DNA of 64,000 bases from assembly GCA_022824945.1 (NCBI GenBank), contig JAJDYX010000015.1:62001-126000 (forward strand), in the 5' to 3' direction. The position numbers were made by a program, and so were the translations under genes. Source of the stretch: Candidatus Latescibacterota bacterium (GTDB lineage Bacteria; Latescibacterota; UBA2968). How positions within the stretch are numbered: the first letter of the stretch is position 1; each line of letters opens with the position of its first letter. The notes below the pieces were generated by a model. That model had not been told where the DNA came from and ran no database searches. It was given only the letters and a program-made list of their open reading frames with translations. Below are positions 8,202 to 16,082 of this stretch, one piece after another.

Positions 8202-8900
8202 ATGAAAAAGATTTTGATATTTGGTAATTTGTTTTGTTTTGTTTCATTAGCGATTGCCCACGGAGGCGGGCAAGATTCACAGGGCGGTCACTTTGACACA
8301 TCGGATAACACCTACCATTGCCATGCGCCTTCTGGATGCGTTGACCTTGACGACGTGTATTTTACAGTAACCGACGTGAAAGACGGCGATACAATAGACG
8401 TTACGCATTTAGAATATACAGTGACCGTGCGCTTGTTAGGAGTAGATACGCCAGAGACAAATCACCCATTCGAACCCGTTGGTTTTTACGGCCCCGAAGC
8501 GAAAGAATACACACGGCAAAGACTGCATGGGAAAAAAGTAAAATTATCTTTTGATCACCAGCAAAAAGACGCTTTTGACAGGTTGCTCGTTTATCTGTAT
8601 TTGGACGGCGTTTTGTTTAACCTTGAATTGGTGAGGCAGGGATATGGCGTAGCAGACGTTGAACACGAATACGAAAAGCGAAATGAGTTTGTATCAGCAC
8701 AAGAGGAAGCAAAGGCCCAAAACAAGGGCGTGTGGAGTGACCCGAACCGCATAGATTTACCTATTTTTACCGCGATACAAGACTCTCTTTTCAGGGCGAG
8801 ACATGGCGATTTAGATTTTGACGGAACAATAAGTATGAGCGATTTTCTTTTGTTTGTCGCAGAATTTGGAAAGACGCTTATCGATGGTGTCTATCAATGA
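8202..8900 (+). CDS. Secreted thermonuclease-like protein with EF-hand/dockerin-like tail
   Basis: A 232-residue exported protein. Residues 1-19 form a Sec signal peptide ending in AIA. Residues 20-42 (HGGG...GGH...YHCH) resemble a YHYH-type metal-binding segment often placed before SNase domains. Residues about 52-185 are a staphylococcal-nuclease domain with DGDT, VRLLGVDTPE, GPEAKEYT, FDRLLVYLYLDG and KGVW motifs, keeping the expected Arg and Glu. The end has D-L-D-F-D-G-T-I-S-M-S-D-F (about 204-216), a calcium-loop sequence as in dockerin type I repeats, here only once. It probably degrades extracellular nucleic acids. GAGGCGAG serves as ribosome site. It stands alone after the truncated genes. 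Confidence 0.85.
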   Translation: MKKILIFGNLFCFVSLAIAHGGGQDSQGGHFDTSDNTYHCHAPSGCVDLDDVYFTVTDVKDGDTIDVTHLEYTVTVRLLGVDTPETNHPFEPVGFYGPEAKEYTRQRLHGKKVKLSFDHQQKDAFDRLLVYLYLDGVLFNLELVRQGYGVADVEHEYEKRNEFVSAQEEAKAQNKGVWSDPNRIDLPIFTAIQDSLFRARHGDLDFDGTISMSDFLLFVAEFGKTLIDGVYQ

Positions 8901-8942
8901 GAAACAGACAAACCCAATTCGCCTCCAGTCCCAGAGTCTCCC

Positions 8943-9992
8943 TCAACTCATCACCAGATTTTGCCGATAATCTCCATGTGAAATCAACTCTGGCGCATAC
9001 GCGAACAGCGCTGGATTCCCACCTGTATGCACGTACACCACTGTAGAACCCTCTGGAATCTCTCCTGTCCGAATTCTATCAATCACCCCCGACATCGCCT
9101 TACTCGTATATACTGGATCGAGTAATATACCCTCTGTCCGCGCCAGCAAATGCAATGCATTTAGTCCTGCCTCAGTCACAATGCCATAATTCTCGCCCAC
9201 GTACGTATCCGTATTTTCCAACTCCTCTGCCCGCAAACGAACATCCAACTCCAAAAGCTCTGCCGCCTCATTAGCCACATCTGCCAATCTCGCCTTCCGC
9301 TGCGCCTCATCCCCCTTGCTCGGCGAAAACCCCTGCGTCTGAATTGGCAACCCCAGCGCTTTCACCCCCAATGCCAGCCCCGCATGTGTCCCGTGCCCGG
9401 ATGCAGTACTGATAAAATCTGCCCGTGCACTCATCGCCTCAAGCTGCGCCACAATCTCCAGCACACAGCCCACATAAGCCACCGTACCCAACACCACCGC
9501 ACGCTGCCCGATCAGATACGGCTTCTCTCCCTGCGCCGTCAGTTCCTCCACAACCCGCTCCTTCACCTCATTCTGATTCACGCCATCCACCACCAGCCGC
9601 ACATCCGCCCCCAGAATATTGTCCAGCAACTGATTGCCCTGAATACCCATCTGGCTGCGGTGATCGTGCCGGTTCACCAGCACGCACTTCATCCCCAGCC
9701 TGGCAGCCGCTGCCGCCGCCTGCCGCGCGTGATTCGACTGTGACGCCGCGCCCGTTATCACCGCCGTAGCCCCCTGTGCCACCGCATCTCCCAGCGCCAG
9801 ATCAAACTTTCGCGTCTTATTCCCCCCAAAGGCCAACCCCGTCAAATCATCCCGCTTCACCATCACCCGCACCTTCCCGCCCAGCGCCTCTGAAAACCGC
9901 GGACAATCGTTCAACGGCGTCGGCAAATCCGCCAGTTCCGTACGCGGGAACTGATCAATAGCGGCCTGTAAATTCTCACGTGTAACAGCCAT
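8943..9992 (-). CDS. D-cysteine desulfhydrase / ACC deaminase family PLP enzyme
   Basis: A 349-residue fold-type II PLP enzyme. VKRDDLTGLAFGGNKTRKF (residues about 45-63) carries the PLP lysine in GGNKTRK, and ITGAASQSNHARQAA follows as the substrate loop. HTGGNPALF near the C-terminus is the family phosphate or substrate motif. Family members deaminate D-cysteine or related amino acids to an oxoacid, ammonia and, for cysteine, sulfide. Sequence alone does not separate D-cysteine desulfhydrase from ACC deaminase, although the former name is commoner for this length. GGAGGAGTT lies just before the ATG. It is 57 bases downstream of the minus-strand catabolic group and may be its last gene. Confidence 0.85.
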   Translation of the reverse strand: MAVTRENLQAAIDQFPRTELADLPTPLNDCPRFSEALGGKVRVMVKRDDLTGLAFGGNKTRKFDLALGDAVAQGATAVITGAASQSNHARQAAAAAARLGMKCVLVNRHDHRSQMGIQGNQLLDNILGADVRLVVDGVNQNEVKERVVEELTAQGEKPYLIGQRAVVLGTVAYVGCVLEIVAQLEAMSARADFISTASGHGTHAGLALGVKALGLPIQTQGFSPSKGDEAQRKARLADVANEAAELLELDVRLRAEELENTDTYVGENYGIVTEAGLNALHLLARTEGILLDPVYTSKAMSGVIDRIRTGEIPEGSTVVYVHTGGNPALFAYAPELISHGDYRQNLVMS

Positions 9993-10049
9993 GCAACTCC
10001 TCCAAATTTAGAATGTGGTTATCCACAAAAACCGCCATCCCTGCTCGAA

Positions 10050-11597
10050 CTACCGATCCACCGCCTTTGACTGCAACTCCGCTCGCAGCGGTCCATACAT
10101 CCCATATCCCCACTGAAATTCGGCACCCTCCACCACCCGCTCCGCCTGTTCTCGTCGAACTGGCGCCGAACCCAAAAGCCTCCCATCCTGACTGATACTG
10201 ATCTCTGTCTCGCCAACCGTAAACCTGAGCGTCGTCGGCTCATCGCGCCACACAACCGGCACAGAAACATGACCCGGCTTTTTTAACCGATGCACCACGC
10301 GGTACTCATCCCACACCTCGTCATCGTGCAAAAACGCAAGCCGCATATCTCGCTCGGGACACCCCTTAGCACTCACGGAAAGAAAGAGCGCGTCCCCCAT
10401 CGGAGATAGTCCCGTAACGCGCTGCCCCCACTCATTGATCACGATATCGCCATCGTGTTCTTCATTATACGCCACAACCCGATCTTCCCACGGGTGATTC
10501 ATCTCATCTGTAATTGGCGGACGCTGGAACATCCGCTTCACAAACTGCCAATCATCCTTGTGCGCATCGTACCGCCATAACTCGGACCACGGCCAAACGC
10601 CCACATAGAGATCCCCGCCATAAAACCCCGTTGTTTGCGCCTCTCGCACCCTACCCGACACACCCGGCATCACGGGCGGCCAATCCTCTATATGGCGAAC
10701 CTCCTCCCCATCATAAATAAACAAATTGCCCGTTGGATACTGCGCCATCAACAGCTTATCATACCAGTTCAACATCGAATAAAGCTGAAAACTCACCCCT
10801 TCCAATGATGCGCGCAACACCTTCCACCTCGCCCCGTCGAACGCATATATCCCGCCCATATTGGACGAATTTACAATCTCATCTCCCAACTGCCCAATGG
10901 CAAACGACGTCTCCCGATCATACTTAAGATCGAGCACCACCGCTTTCCCCAGATCAACCGCCCCATCTCCCGGCACATAGGGCACTGCGTACAATTTCGT
11001 GTATGGCTGTTCCACCTCCTCGTTCTTATAGAAAAACGTCAGATACCCCAACGCGTAATAAAAATGATGATAATATCCGGACGCCGGTTTGGCGAGAACC
11101 CGCTCCCCATCATACCACGCCTCACCCCCCTTAAACTGAAGCACCTTCCCGGCAACCCGCATCTTGCCCTCCCCGCTCACCGTCTCACCCACGCCAAAAC
11201 TCTCATCTACCTGCCAGGCACCTGTTACATCGTCCCACGCTCTCGCAGTCCGGTCCTGATGGTAACTACACGCGTACACCCGGCCATCCAGATCGAACAA
11301 ATAACTCCCCCCATCCTCTGTCGAAGGCGGCAACGTCTCAATTTTCATCTCCGCTTCATCATCCCGCACAAAAAACTGCAACGTATATCGATCCATGCGA
11401 AACGCCGTATTATACACACCTGTAAACCCCGCGCCCAACACCACGCGACCCTCTGCATCTCGCGCCTCAAACAACGTACCCCAGTTCTGCCCCACATCTT
11501 TGCCAAAATCAATCGTCGTTGTAACCTGCATCAATATTCTCTCCTCAGCCTGCATACATAGAGGCCACAGAAATAATGCTGTTAAAAACCATCTCAT
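10050..11597 (-). CDS. Exported protein of unknown function, possible beta-propeller
   Basis: I do not recognise the family. The 515-residue product starts MRWFLTALFLWPLCMQAEER, a Sec signal peptide with probable cleavage near residue 18. The rest is rich in aromatic residues, glycine and short strands, with repeated patterns of the type x-x-G-x-L-Y-(A/V) and W-R-Y-D typical of beta-propellers (for example GGDLYVGVWPWSELWRYD near 345-360). The start at 11597 is chosen because it gives a clean signal peptide and lies 2 bases after the stop of the upstream enolase-superfamily gene; a longer frame from 11645 would overlap that gene. Linkage suggests a role in binding or sensing the substrate of the group. 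Confidence 0.65.
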   Translation of the reverse strand: MRWFLTALFLWPLCMQAEERILMQVTTTIDFGKDVGQNWGTLFEARDAEGRVVLGAGFTGVYNTAFRMDRYTLQFFVRDDEAEMKIETLPPSTEDGGSYLFDLDGRVYACSYHQDRTARAWDDVTGAWQVDESFGVGETVSGEGKMRVAGKVLQFKGGEAWYDGERVLAKPASGYYHHFYYALGYLTFFYKNEEVEQPYTKLYAVPYVPGDGAVDLGKAVVLDLKYDRETSFAIGQLGDEIVNSSNMGGIYAFDGARWKVLRASLEGVSFQLYSMLNWYDKLLMAQYPTGNLFIYDGEEVRHIEDWPPVMPGVSGRVREAQTTGFYGGDLYVGVWPWSELWRYDAHKDDWQFVKRMFQRPPITDEMNHPWEDRVVAYNEEHDGDIVINEWGQRVTGLSPMGDALFLSVSAKGCPERDMRLAFLHDDEVWDEYRVVHRLKKPGHVSVPVVWRDEPTTLRFTVGETEISISQDGRLLGSAPVRREQAERVVEGAEFQWGYGMYGPLRAELQSKAVDR

Positions 11598-11599
11598 CT

Positions 11600-12865
11600 T
11601 CACCCGTCCCAAATCGGTGCATCCTGCGCCTGCAGTTGGGTCCAAAGCCTGTCAAATTCCTCGCTCCCATCGTCCTCCCACTCATCCAGACGCACGCCCG
11701 GCGCAAACGACTCATCCGCTCCCTGTTTCATCAGCCGCTCTGCCTGCTGCAAATTTTTATAAAAATGTTGGATATCACCCGGCAACGTCACCACCGAAAC
11801 ATGTCGGGGCCATTCCACAGCAGGTGTCTCCCGATACTTCGCCACGGCATCCTCATCCAGCACCACGCCCAGACCAGGTCCCTCTGGAACCTTCATAAAC
11901 CCGCGCTGCACCAAATGTGCATCCACAATCAAATCGTCCTCATAAGAATGGCTCGCCGTCACCCCCGGCAGCGTCGTTGTCGGCATCACCGCGCCCAACT
12001 GAAGCGCAAACGCCGTTGTAATCCCCGTTCCCACATACTGCAACAAAATCGGCGTATTCGCCGCCGCAAAAGTCCAGGCCGCCGCCAGTGCATCCCGCAC
12101 ACACTCATGGCTGCAAAGCGCCCCATCAAAATCGCCCGCTCGAAGTCCTATCCACGGACCTGACGGCTGCCGCGACGCCGCCTCACACAGCACCCGCACC
12201 CCGTGCAGATAGAACGGTATCCGAATCGCCTCATGCAACCTGCGCCACCCTTCAACATCATACGCAAAAATGGGTTCCTCCACCCCCTTCACCACCGGAA
12301 TCTTCTCCAACTCCCGCAGCACCGGCAATGCTTTCTCCACACAAATCAGCGCCCCGTTAAAATCGAACTCCACCCGGAAATCCACTGGCGCAACATCCTG
12401 GATCGCCTGCGCGCATGCCACCACATCGTAAAACGCCCGTGCCTTACACTTCAACCCCCGGAACCCCCGCTCTGCCGCCACCTGCACCTCCGCCGCTGTA
12501 TCCTCCACCGACATACACGGCATCCACCACCCCATAGACACCCACTGACGCACCTGCTGCCCCATCAGCTTCCACGCAGGCAGCCCCAGATGCTTACCCA
12601 TCAAATCATAACACGCCATATCCAGATTAAATCGCCCTTGCCCCATCACATGGTCAAATGGATCCGTCCCGATATAGGTCTCCAGCATCTCCTGCCCAAA
12701 CGGCGACCCCACATTCTCCCCCAGCCCTATCAGCCCTGTATCCGTATGAAACTTATAAACCGTCACTTCTTCCTTCATCGCAAAATGATAATACGCCTTC
12801 CGGATACGCGCCTCATACGGGACCCGAAGCGGAATCACCTCAATATCCGTGATCTTCATCGCCAT
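11600..12865 (-). CDS. Mandelate racemase / muconate lactonizing enzyme family protein
   Basis: A 421-residue enolase-superfamily enzyme, slightly longer than the usual 360-400. The capping domain is at residues 1-125. The barrel contains GFRGLKCKAR (about 165-174) with the K-x-K catalytic base motif of the mandelate racemase group, then VEFDFNG and VEEPIF supplying metal ligands. Such enzymes abstract a proton alpha to a carboxylate, usually dehydrating sugar acids or racemising hydroxyacids. The substrate cannot be read from sequence. It sits between a Gfo/Idh oxidoreductase (24 bases upstream) and the exported unknown protein (2 bases downstream), which supports a catabolic sugar or sugar-acid operon. 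Confidence 0.85.
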   Translation of the reverse strand: MAMKITDIEVIPLRVPYEARIRKAYYHFAMKEEVTVYKFHTDTGLIGLGENVGSPFGQEMLETYIGTDPFDHVMGQGRFNLDMACYDLMGKHLGLPAWKLMGQQVRQWVSMGWWMPCMSVEDTAAEVQVAAERGFRGLKCKARAFYDVVACAQAIQDVAPVDFRVEFDFNGALICVEKALPVLRELEKIPVVKGVEEPIFAYDVEGWRRLHEAIRIPFYLHGVRVLCEAASRQPSGPWIGLRAGDFDGALCSHECVRDALAAAWTFAAANTPILLQYVGTGITTAFALQLGAVMPTTTLPGVTASHSYEDDLIVDAHLVQRGFMKVPEGPGLGVVLDEDAVAKYRETPAVEWPRHVSVVTLPGDIQHFYKNLQQAERLMKQGADESFAPGVRLDEWEDDGSEEFDRLWTQLQAQDAPIWDG

Positions 12866-12889
12866 CCTCCTTAATATAATGACGCGCGC

Positions 12890-13945
12890 TCACCAGTTCT
12901 CCCGCCCCACATACAGTTCTCGGTTCTCCATCGGCAAACTCACCCGCACGCCGCCCAGCCGGTGCGACTCAATAAACCCCATCACCATCTCCTGGCTCCG
13001 TCGCGCCAGATGAACCGGCCCCTTTGTCTCCTGCCCTGTATCCAGCGCCTCCGCGATATCCCGAATCCCATTCACCGTGCCACTCTCGCATGGAACCTCT
13101 GGAAATGCCTGCTCCTCCAGCATATATCGCACGCCGCTTGCCTTTCGAAACTGATAACTCATCGCATTATTAAACGTTCTCAACTTTCCCTCCGAGCCAC
13201 AAATCTCAAACTCTGATCCGCTGCCCGCCGTTGTATATCCGTGAACCCCATTGGCAAACCGAACGTACCCGCTGGCTATGCCCGGATCCACATTCAGGCG
13301 GTTGCCCTCCCAATCCTCATCCTCACACACAATGGTCCCCTGTACGTACTCAATCTCGGCATCTCCGGCTAATAATAACATCATATCCGCTCCATGGGTT
13401 AACCCCCACAACGCCGCTGTCACCCCATCCTGCACAATTACAGCCTGCACCGTACCCAATTCCCCGGCATCCGCCAGTTCCCGCATCTTCCGATAAACCG
13501 GAATATATCGCCGCTGCGTACCGTAATTGAACTTCACTCCGTACTCCTCAACCGCTGCTACCATCGCGTCTGCCTCTGCCATCGAACCGCACAACGGCTT
13601 CTCGCAATAAATCCCCTTCACCCCATGTTCGGCCGCAAAAACCGTTATCTCTGAATGGGTCGCTGGACGGGTCGCGATGCACACGATATCCGGCTTCTCT
13701 TTCTCAATCATCTCCCGATAATCTGTATAACAAACCGCAACCTCGTACCGCTGGCGAATCGCCTCTGCCTTCTCTACTACCACATCCGAAACCGCTACGA
13801 GTTCCGTCCGCTCACACGCCACAGCCGCTGCTGCATGTGAATACGGGAGCCATAGATGACGATCGGGACGATCCTGCACCTCATCGTCAATCGTCGCCCC
13901 CATCCTGCCGCATCCGATTAACACCGCTCTATATCGCTCCGTCAT
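12890..13945 (-). CDS. Gfo/Idh/MocA family oxidoreductase
   Basis: A 351-residue NAD(P)-dependent oxidoreductase. The Rossmann start V-L-I-G-C-G-R-M-G-A-T lies at residues 8-18, followed by an insertion that includes DDEV and LPYSHAAA. The sugar-binding signature CEKPLCGS (about 134-141) supplies the usual EKP lysine. The protein at 37398-38495 shares the unusual GRMG-(A/S)-T-x-DDE opening, so both belong to one subfamily. It probably oxidises or reduces a sugar or cyclitol. It is first in its group, 24 bases before the enolase-superfamily gene, and divergent from the class IV aminotransferase. Confidence 0.85.
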   Translation of the reverse strand: MTERYRAVLIGCGRMGATIDDEVQDRPDRHLWLPYSHAAAAVACERTELVAVSDVVVEKAEAIRQRYEVAVCYTDYREMIEKEKPDIVCIATRPATHSEITVFAAEHGVKGIYCEKPLCGSMAEADAMVAAVEEYGVKFNYGTQRRYIPVYRKMRELADAGELGTVQAVIVQDGVTAALWGLTHGADMMLLLAGDAEIEYVQGTIVCEDEDWEGNRLNVDPGIASGYVRFANGVHGYTTAGSGSEFEICGSEGKLRTFNNAMSYQFRKASGVRYMLEEQAFPEVPCESGTVNGIRDIAEALDTGQETKGPVHLARRSQEMVMGFIESHRLGGVRVSLPMENRELYVGRENW

Positions 13946-14006
13946 TGTCTCGATCCTCTCTTTCGGTTTATAGTTCGACCTCCGTGACCTCCGTCGCCAT
14001 CCTCAC

Positions 14007-14034
14007 TTGAATTTCAAAAAAATTATCGTATATA
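14007..14034 (+). promoter_or_regulatory. Candidate promoter of the class IV aminotransferase
   Basis: TTGAAT (14007-14012) and TATATA (14029-14034) are 16 bases apart in an AT-rich stretch of the divergent spacer, about 46 bases before the ATG at 14080. It is weaker than consensus at the -35 box. Confidence 0.4.
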
Positions 14035-14079
14035 TAACAACCCATTTCCCAATCTCCGACTCTCAAGAAAGGCCTCCCC

Positions 14080-15018
14080 ATGTCCCAGCGCCTCGTCTAT
14101 TTCAACGGGAGCTTCGTTCCCGAACGCGAAGCTCGTATCTCCATCTTCGACTCTGCCTTGATGTTTGGAGACATGGTATTTGAAATGACCCGCTCCTTCA
14201 AGCAAAAACCCTACTGCCTCCGCAACCACCTGAAACGCCTGTACGCCTCCATGAAATACGCCGAAATCGACTGCGGCCTCAGCATTGACCAGATGGAAGA
14301 CGCCACGCACAAAACCATAAAAAAAAATCTGTCCGCCCTGGAAAATCTGGACTTTCAGATCATGCACAACGTCACCCGGGGTGCCCTGGGCTTTTACGAC
14401 ACCCTCGTCACAGAAGGTGCCAGTCCCATCGTCACCATCAATGTCATCCCGCTCGTGCGCCACATCGGAGGCAGTGCCCACTATTACGAACAGGGCACTC
14501 ACTTTGTCATCACGCCTCAGCAATCCGTACCCGCCCGGTACATCGACCCCAAAGCCAAAAATCGCAGCCGCATCTACTACCAGATTGCCAATCTCCAGGC
14601 GCAACGCATGGAAAAAGGTGCCAACGCCCTCCTCACCGACGAATGCGGCTTTATAACCGAAGGCACTGGCACCAATTTCTTCATCGCCCGCAATGGCGAA
14701 ATCCACACACCCAAACCACACGACATCCTGCGCGGCGTCTCTCGCCAGGTCTGCATGGACCTCGCTGCGAGACAGAATATTCCCGTCTATGAGACCGACA
14801 TCGAACCCTACGATGTGCGCGAAGCCGACGAAGCCTGGTACACGTCAACCACCATCTGTATGGTACCCATCACCCGCTTCAACTTCCAACCCGTCGGCAC
14901 GGGCAAACCCGGCCCTATCTATCAACAGCTTCTCGCAGCCTGGTCCGAAGAAGTCGGCGTAGATATCCCCGCTCAGGCCCGAGACTACGCCGAGCGCGCC
15001 AAAACCTGGACCCCCTGA
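14080..15018 (+). CDS. Class IV aminotransferase (branched-chain/D-amino acid type)
   Basis: A 312-residue fold-type IV PLP enzyme. It opens VYFNGSFVPEREARISIFD, the usual N-terminal strand region. The PLP lysine is in K-A-K-N-R-S near residue 155, and TEGTGTNFFI near 192-201 is the conserved cofactor phosphate loop. ILRGVSRQ near 217 also matches the family. It would transaminate branched-chain or D-amino acids; substrate choice is not clear. AAGAAAGG lies upstream of the ATG. It is a single-gene unit between a divergent Gfo/Idh gene and a convergent C45 gene that ends 17 bases away. Confidence 0.85.
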   Translation: MSQRLVYFNGSFVPEREARISIFDSALMFGDMVFEMTRSFKQKPYCLRNHLKRLYASMKYAEIDCGLSIDQMEDATHKTIKKNLSALENLDFQIMHNVTRGALGFYDTLVTEGASPIVTINVIPLVRHIGGSAHYYEQGTHFVITPQQSVPARYIDPKAKNRSRIYYQIANLQAQRMEKGANALLTDECGFITEGTGTNFFIARNGEIHTPKPHDILRGVSRQVCMDLAARQNIPVYETDIEPYDVREADEAWYTSTTICMVPITRFNFQPVGTGKPGPIYQQLLAAWSEEVGVDIPAQARDYAERAKTWTP

Positions 15019-15035
15019 ACCCGCCTGTAAAAACA

Positions 15036-16082
15036 CTACACCTCATAAGCCGTCCACGTTCCCGTGCAGCCCAGCCCTCGCCGAACGTGGAGCAACCCCT
15101 TTGCGGGTTCGGCGATATAACCCGAAATAGAAAACATATCTACAGCACCGTGGCGGCATATCGCTGCGGGATCGCCATCGTGATCCGAGAGAATAGCCTT
15201 CATCGTATCCACCGTGATATCGCCCCAGTGTTCTCTGACCAGATCGCGCATCCTATCGCGTCGGGGGCAAGAATCGGCGAGACTATTGGTTTCGCAGGGT
15301 GCAAATTCGGGGGTGAGGTAGTGATTGGCGTGAACAATCGCATCGGGATGTGTATCGGTAAATTGCATCACGCCTTCGGGGCGGATTTCCAGATCGGCAA
15401 TCTGTCCATCGCCAAAACAAAAAACCATATTGCCAGCCGAACAGGTGGGATGTTGTCTGAGAATTCGAAGACAGGTATCCAGCCCCTTCTGCTCCAGCAT
15501 AATGCGTTTGAGCGGATAGTGAGGCAAGCCCATCTGCCAGGGACAATCGTAGAGCGCATTGGCAAAATGAGCCAGACCGTACTGATTCATACCCGAATAA
15601 CCCAATTGTCCCGCAAAAGTGAAAAGCAATGCCCGGGGCCGACCATCAGAAGGACAGACGTGCAGAAGAATGGCAACATCGGCATATTCGGGTGCGAGAT
15701 CCTGATTTTGACCAGCCAGAGGATATCCATCGGCAGTCGCAGAGCCAGTAAGCGCGAACGCCGTGCAACCCTCGGGAGGAACGCTGGCGGCTTCGCCCCG
15801 CGCCTGACACAGAAGCGCCTCGTCAAAAGAAATACCCGCACCATCAGCAAGCCCGCGAATCTCTTCCATAAGCAGCGGACTCAGCTTTTCAATCAAGGGA
15901 TGAAAAGCGCGCGCGCTTTGACACAGTTCACCGCGAGGTTTGCCCGTGAGTTTATCAATCCACACGAGATACTTATGAACGAGGTCTACGGCCTGTTTGC
16001 CGTGTTGATACCCCATTTCGTACGCCGTACCGGACACTTCGACAAAAGGAAACGCATGACCGGCTATCGCAGTATTATCCAT
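15036..16082 (-). CDS. C45 family acyltransferase/peptidase (isopenicillin-N acyltransferase-like)
   Basis: A 348-residue Ntn-hydrolase of the C45 (acyl-CoA:6-APA acyltransferase) family. Residues 1-105 are the pro-region, with VSGTAYEMGYQHGKQ typical of the family. The nucleophile is Cys106 in PPEGCTAFAL, exposed by self-cleavage between Gly105 and Cys106. SGMNQYGLAHFANAL and the later A-N-H-Y motif are also family landmarks. There is no signal peptide. Members cleave or form amide bonds of lipopeptides, beta-lactams or N-acyl amino acids; the substrate here is unknown. Its start overlaps the end of the PcfJ gene by 8 bases, so the two are translationally coupled. Confidence 0.85.
   Translation of the reverse strand: MDNTAIAGHAFPFVEVSGTAYEMGYQHGKQAVDLVHKYLVWIDKLTGKPRGELCQSARAFHPLIEKLSPLLMEEIRGLADGAGISFDEALLCQARGEAASVPPEGCTAFALTGSATADGYPLAGQNQDLAPEYADVAILLHVCPSDGRPRALLFTFAGQLGYSGMNQYGLAHFANALYDCPWQMGLPHYPLKRIMLEQKGLDTCLRILRQHPTCSAGNMVFCFGDGQIADLEIRPEGVMQFTDTHPDAIVHANHYLTPEFAPCETNSLADSCPRRDRMRDLVREHWGDITVDTMKAILSDHDGDPAAICRHGAVDMFSISGYIAEPAKGLLHVRRGLGCTGTWTAYEV

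Noticed and set aside
12203-12874. Plus-strand 223-codon frame rich in His, Pro and Arg
   Set aside because: It is antisense to the enolase-superfamily gene, which has clear motifs. The composition is a shadow of GC-biased codons.
14023-14721. Minus-strand 232-codon frame
   Set aside because: It is antisense to the class IV aminotransferase, rich in Phe, Val and Gly, with no family features.
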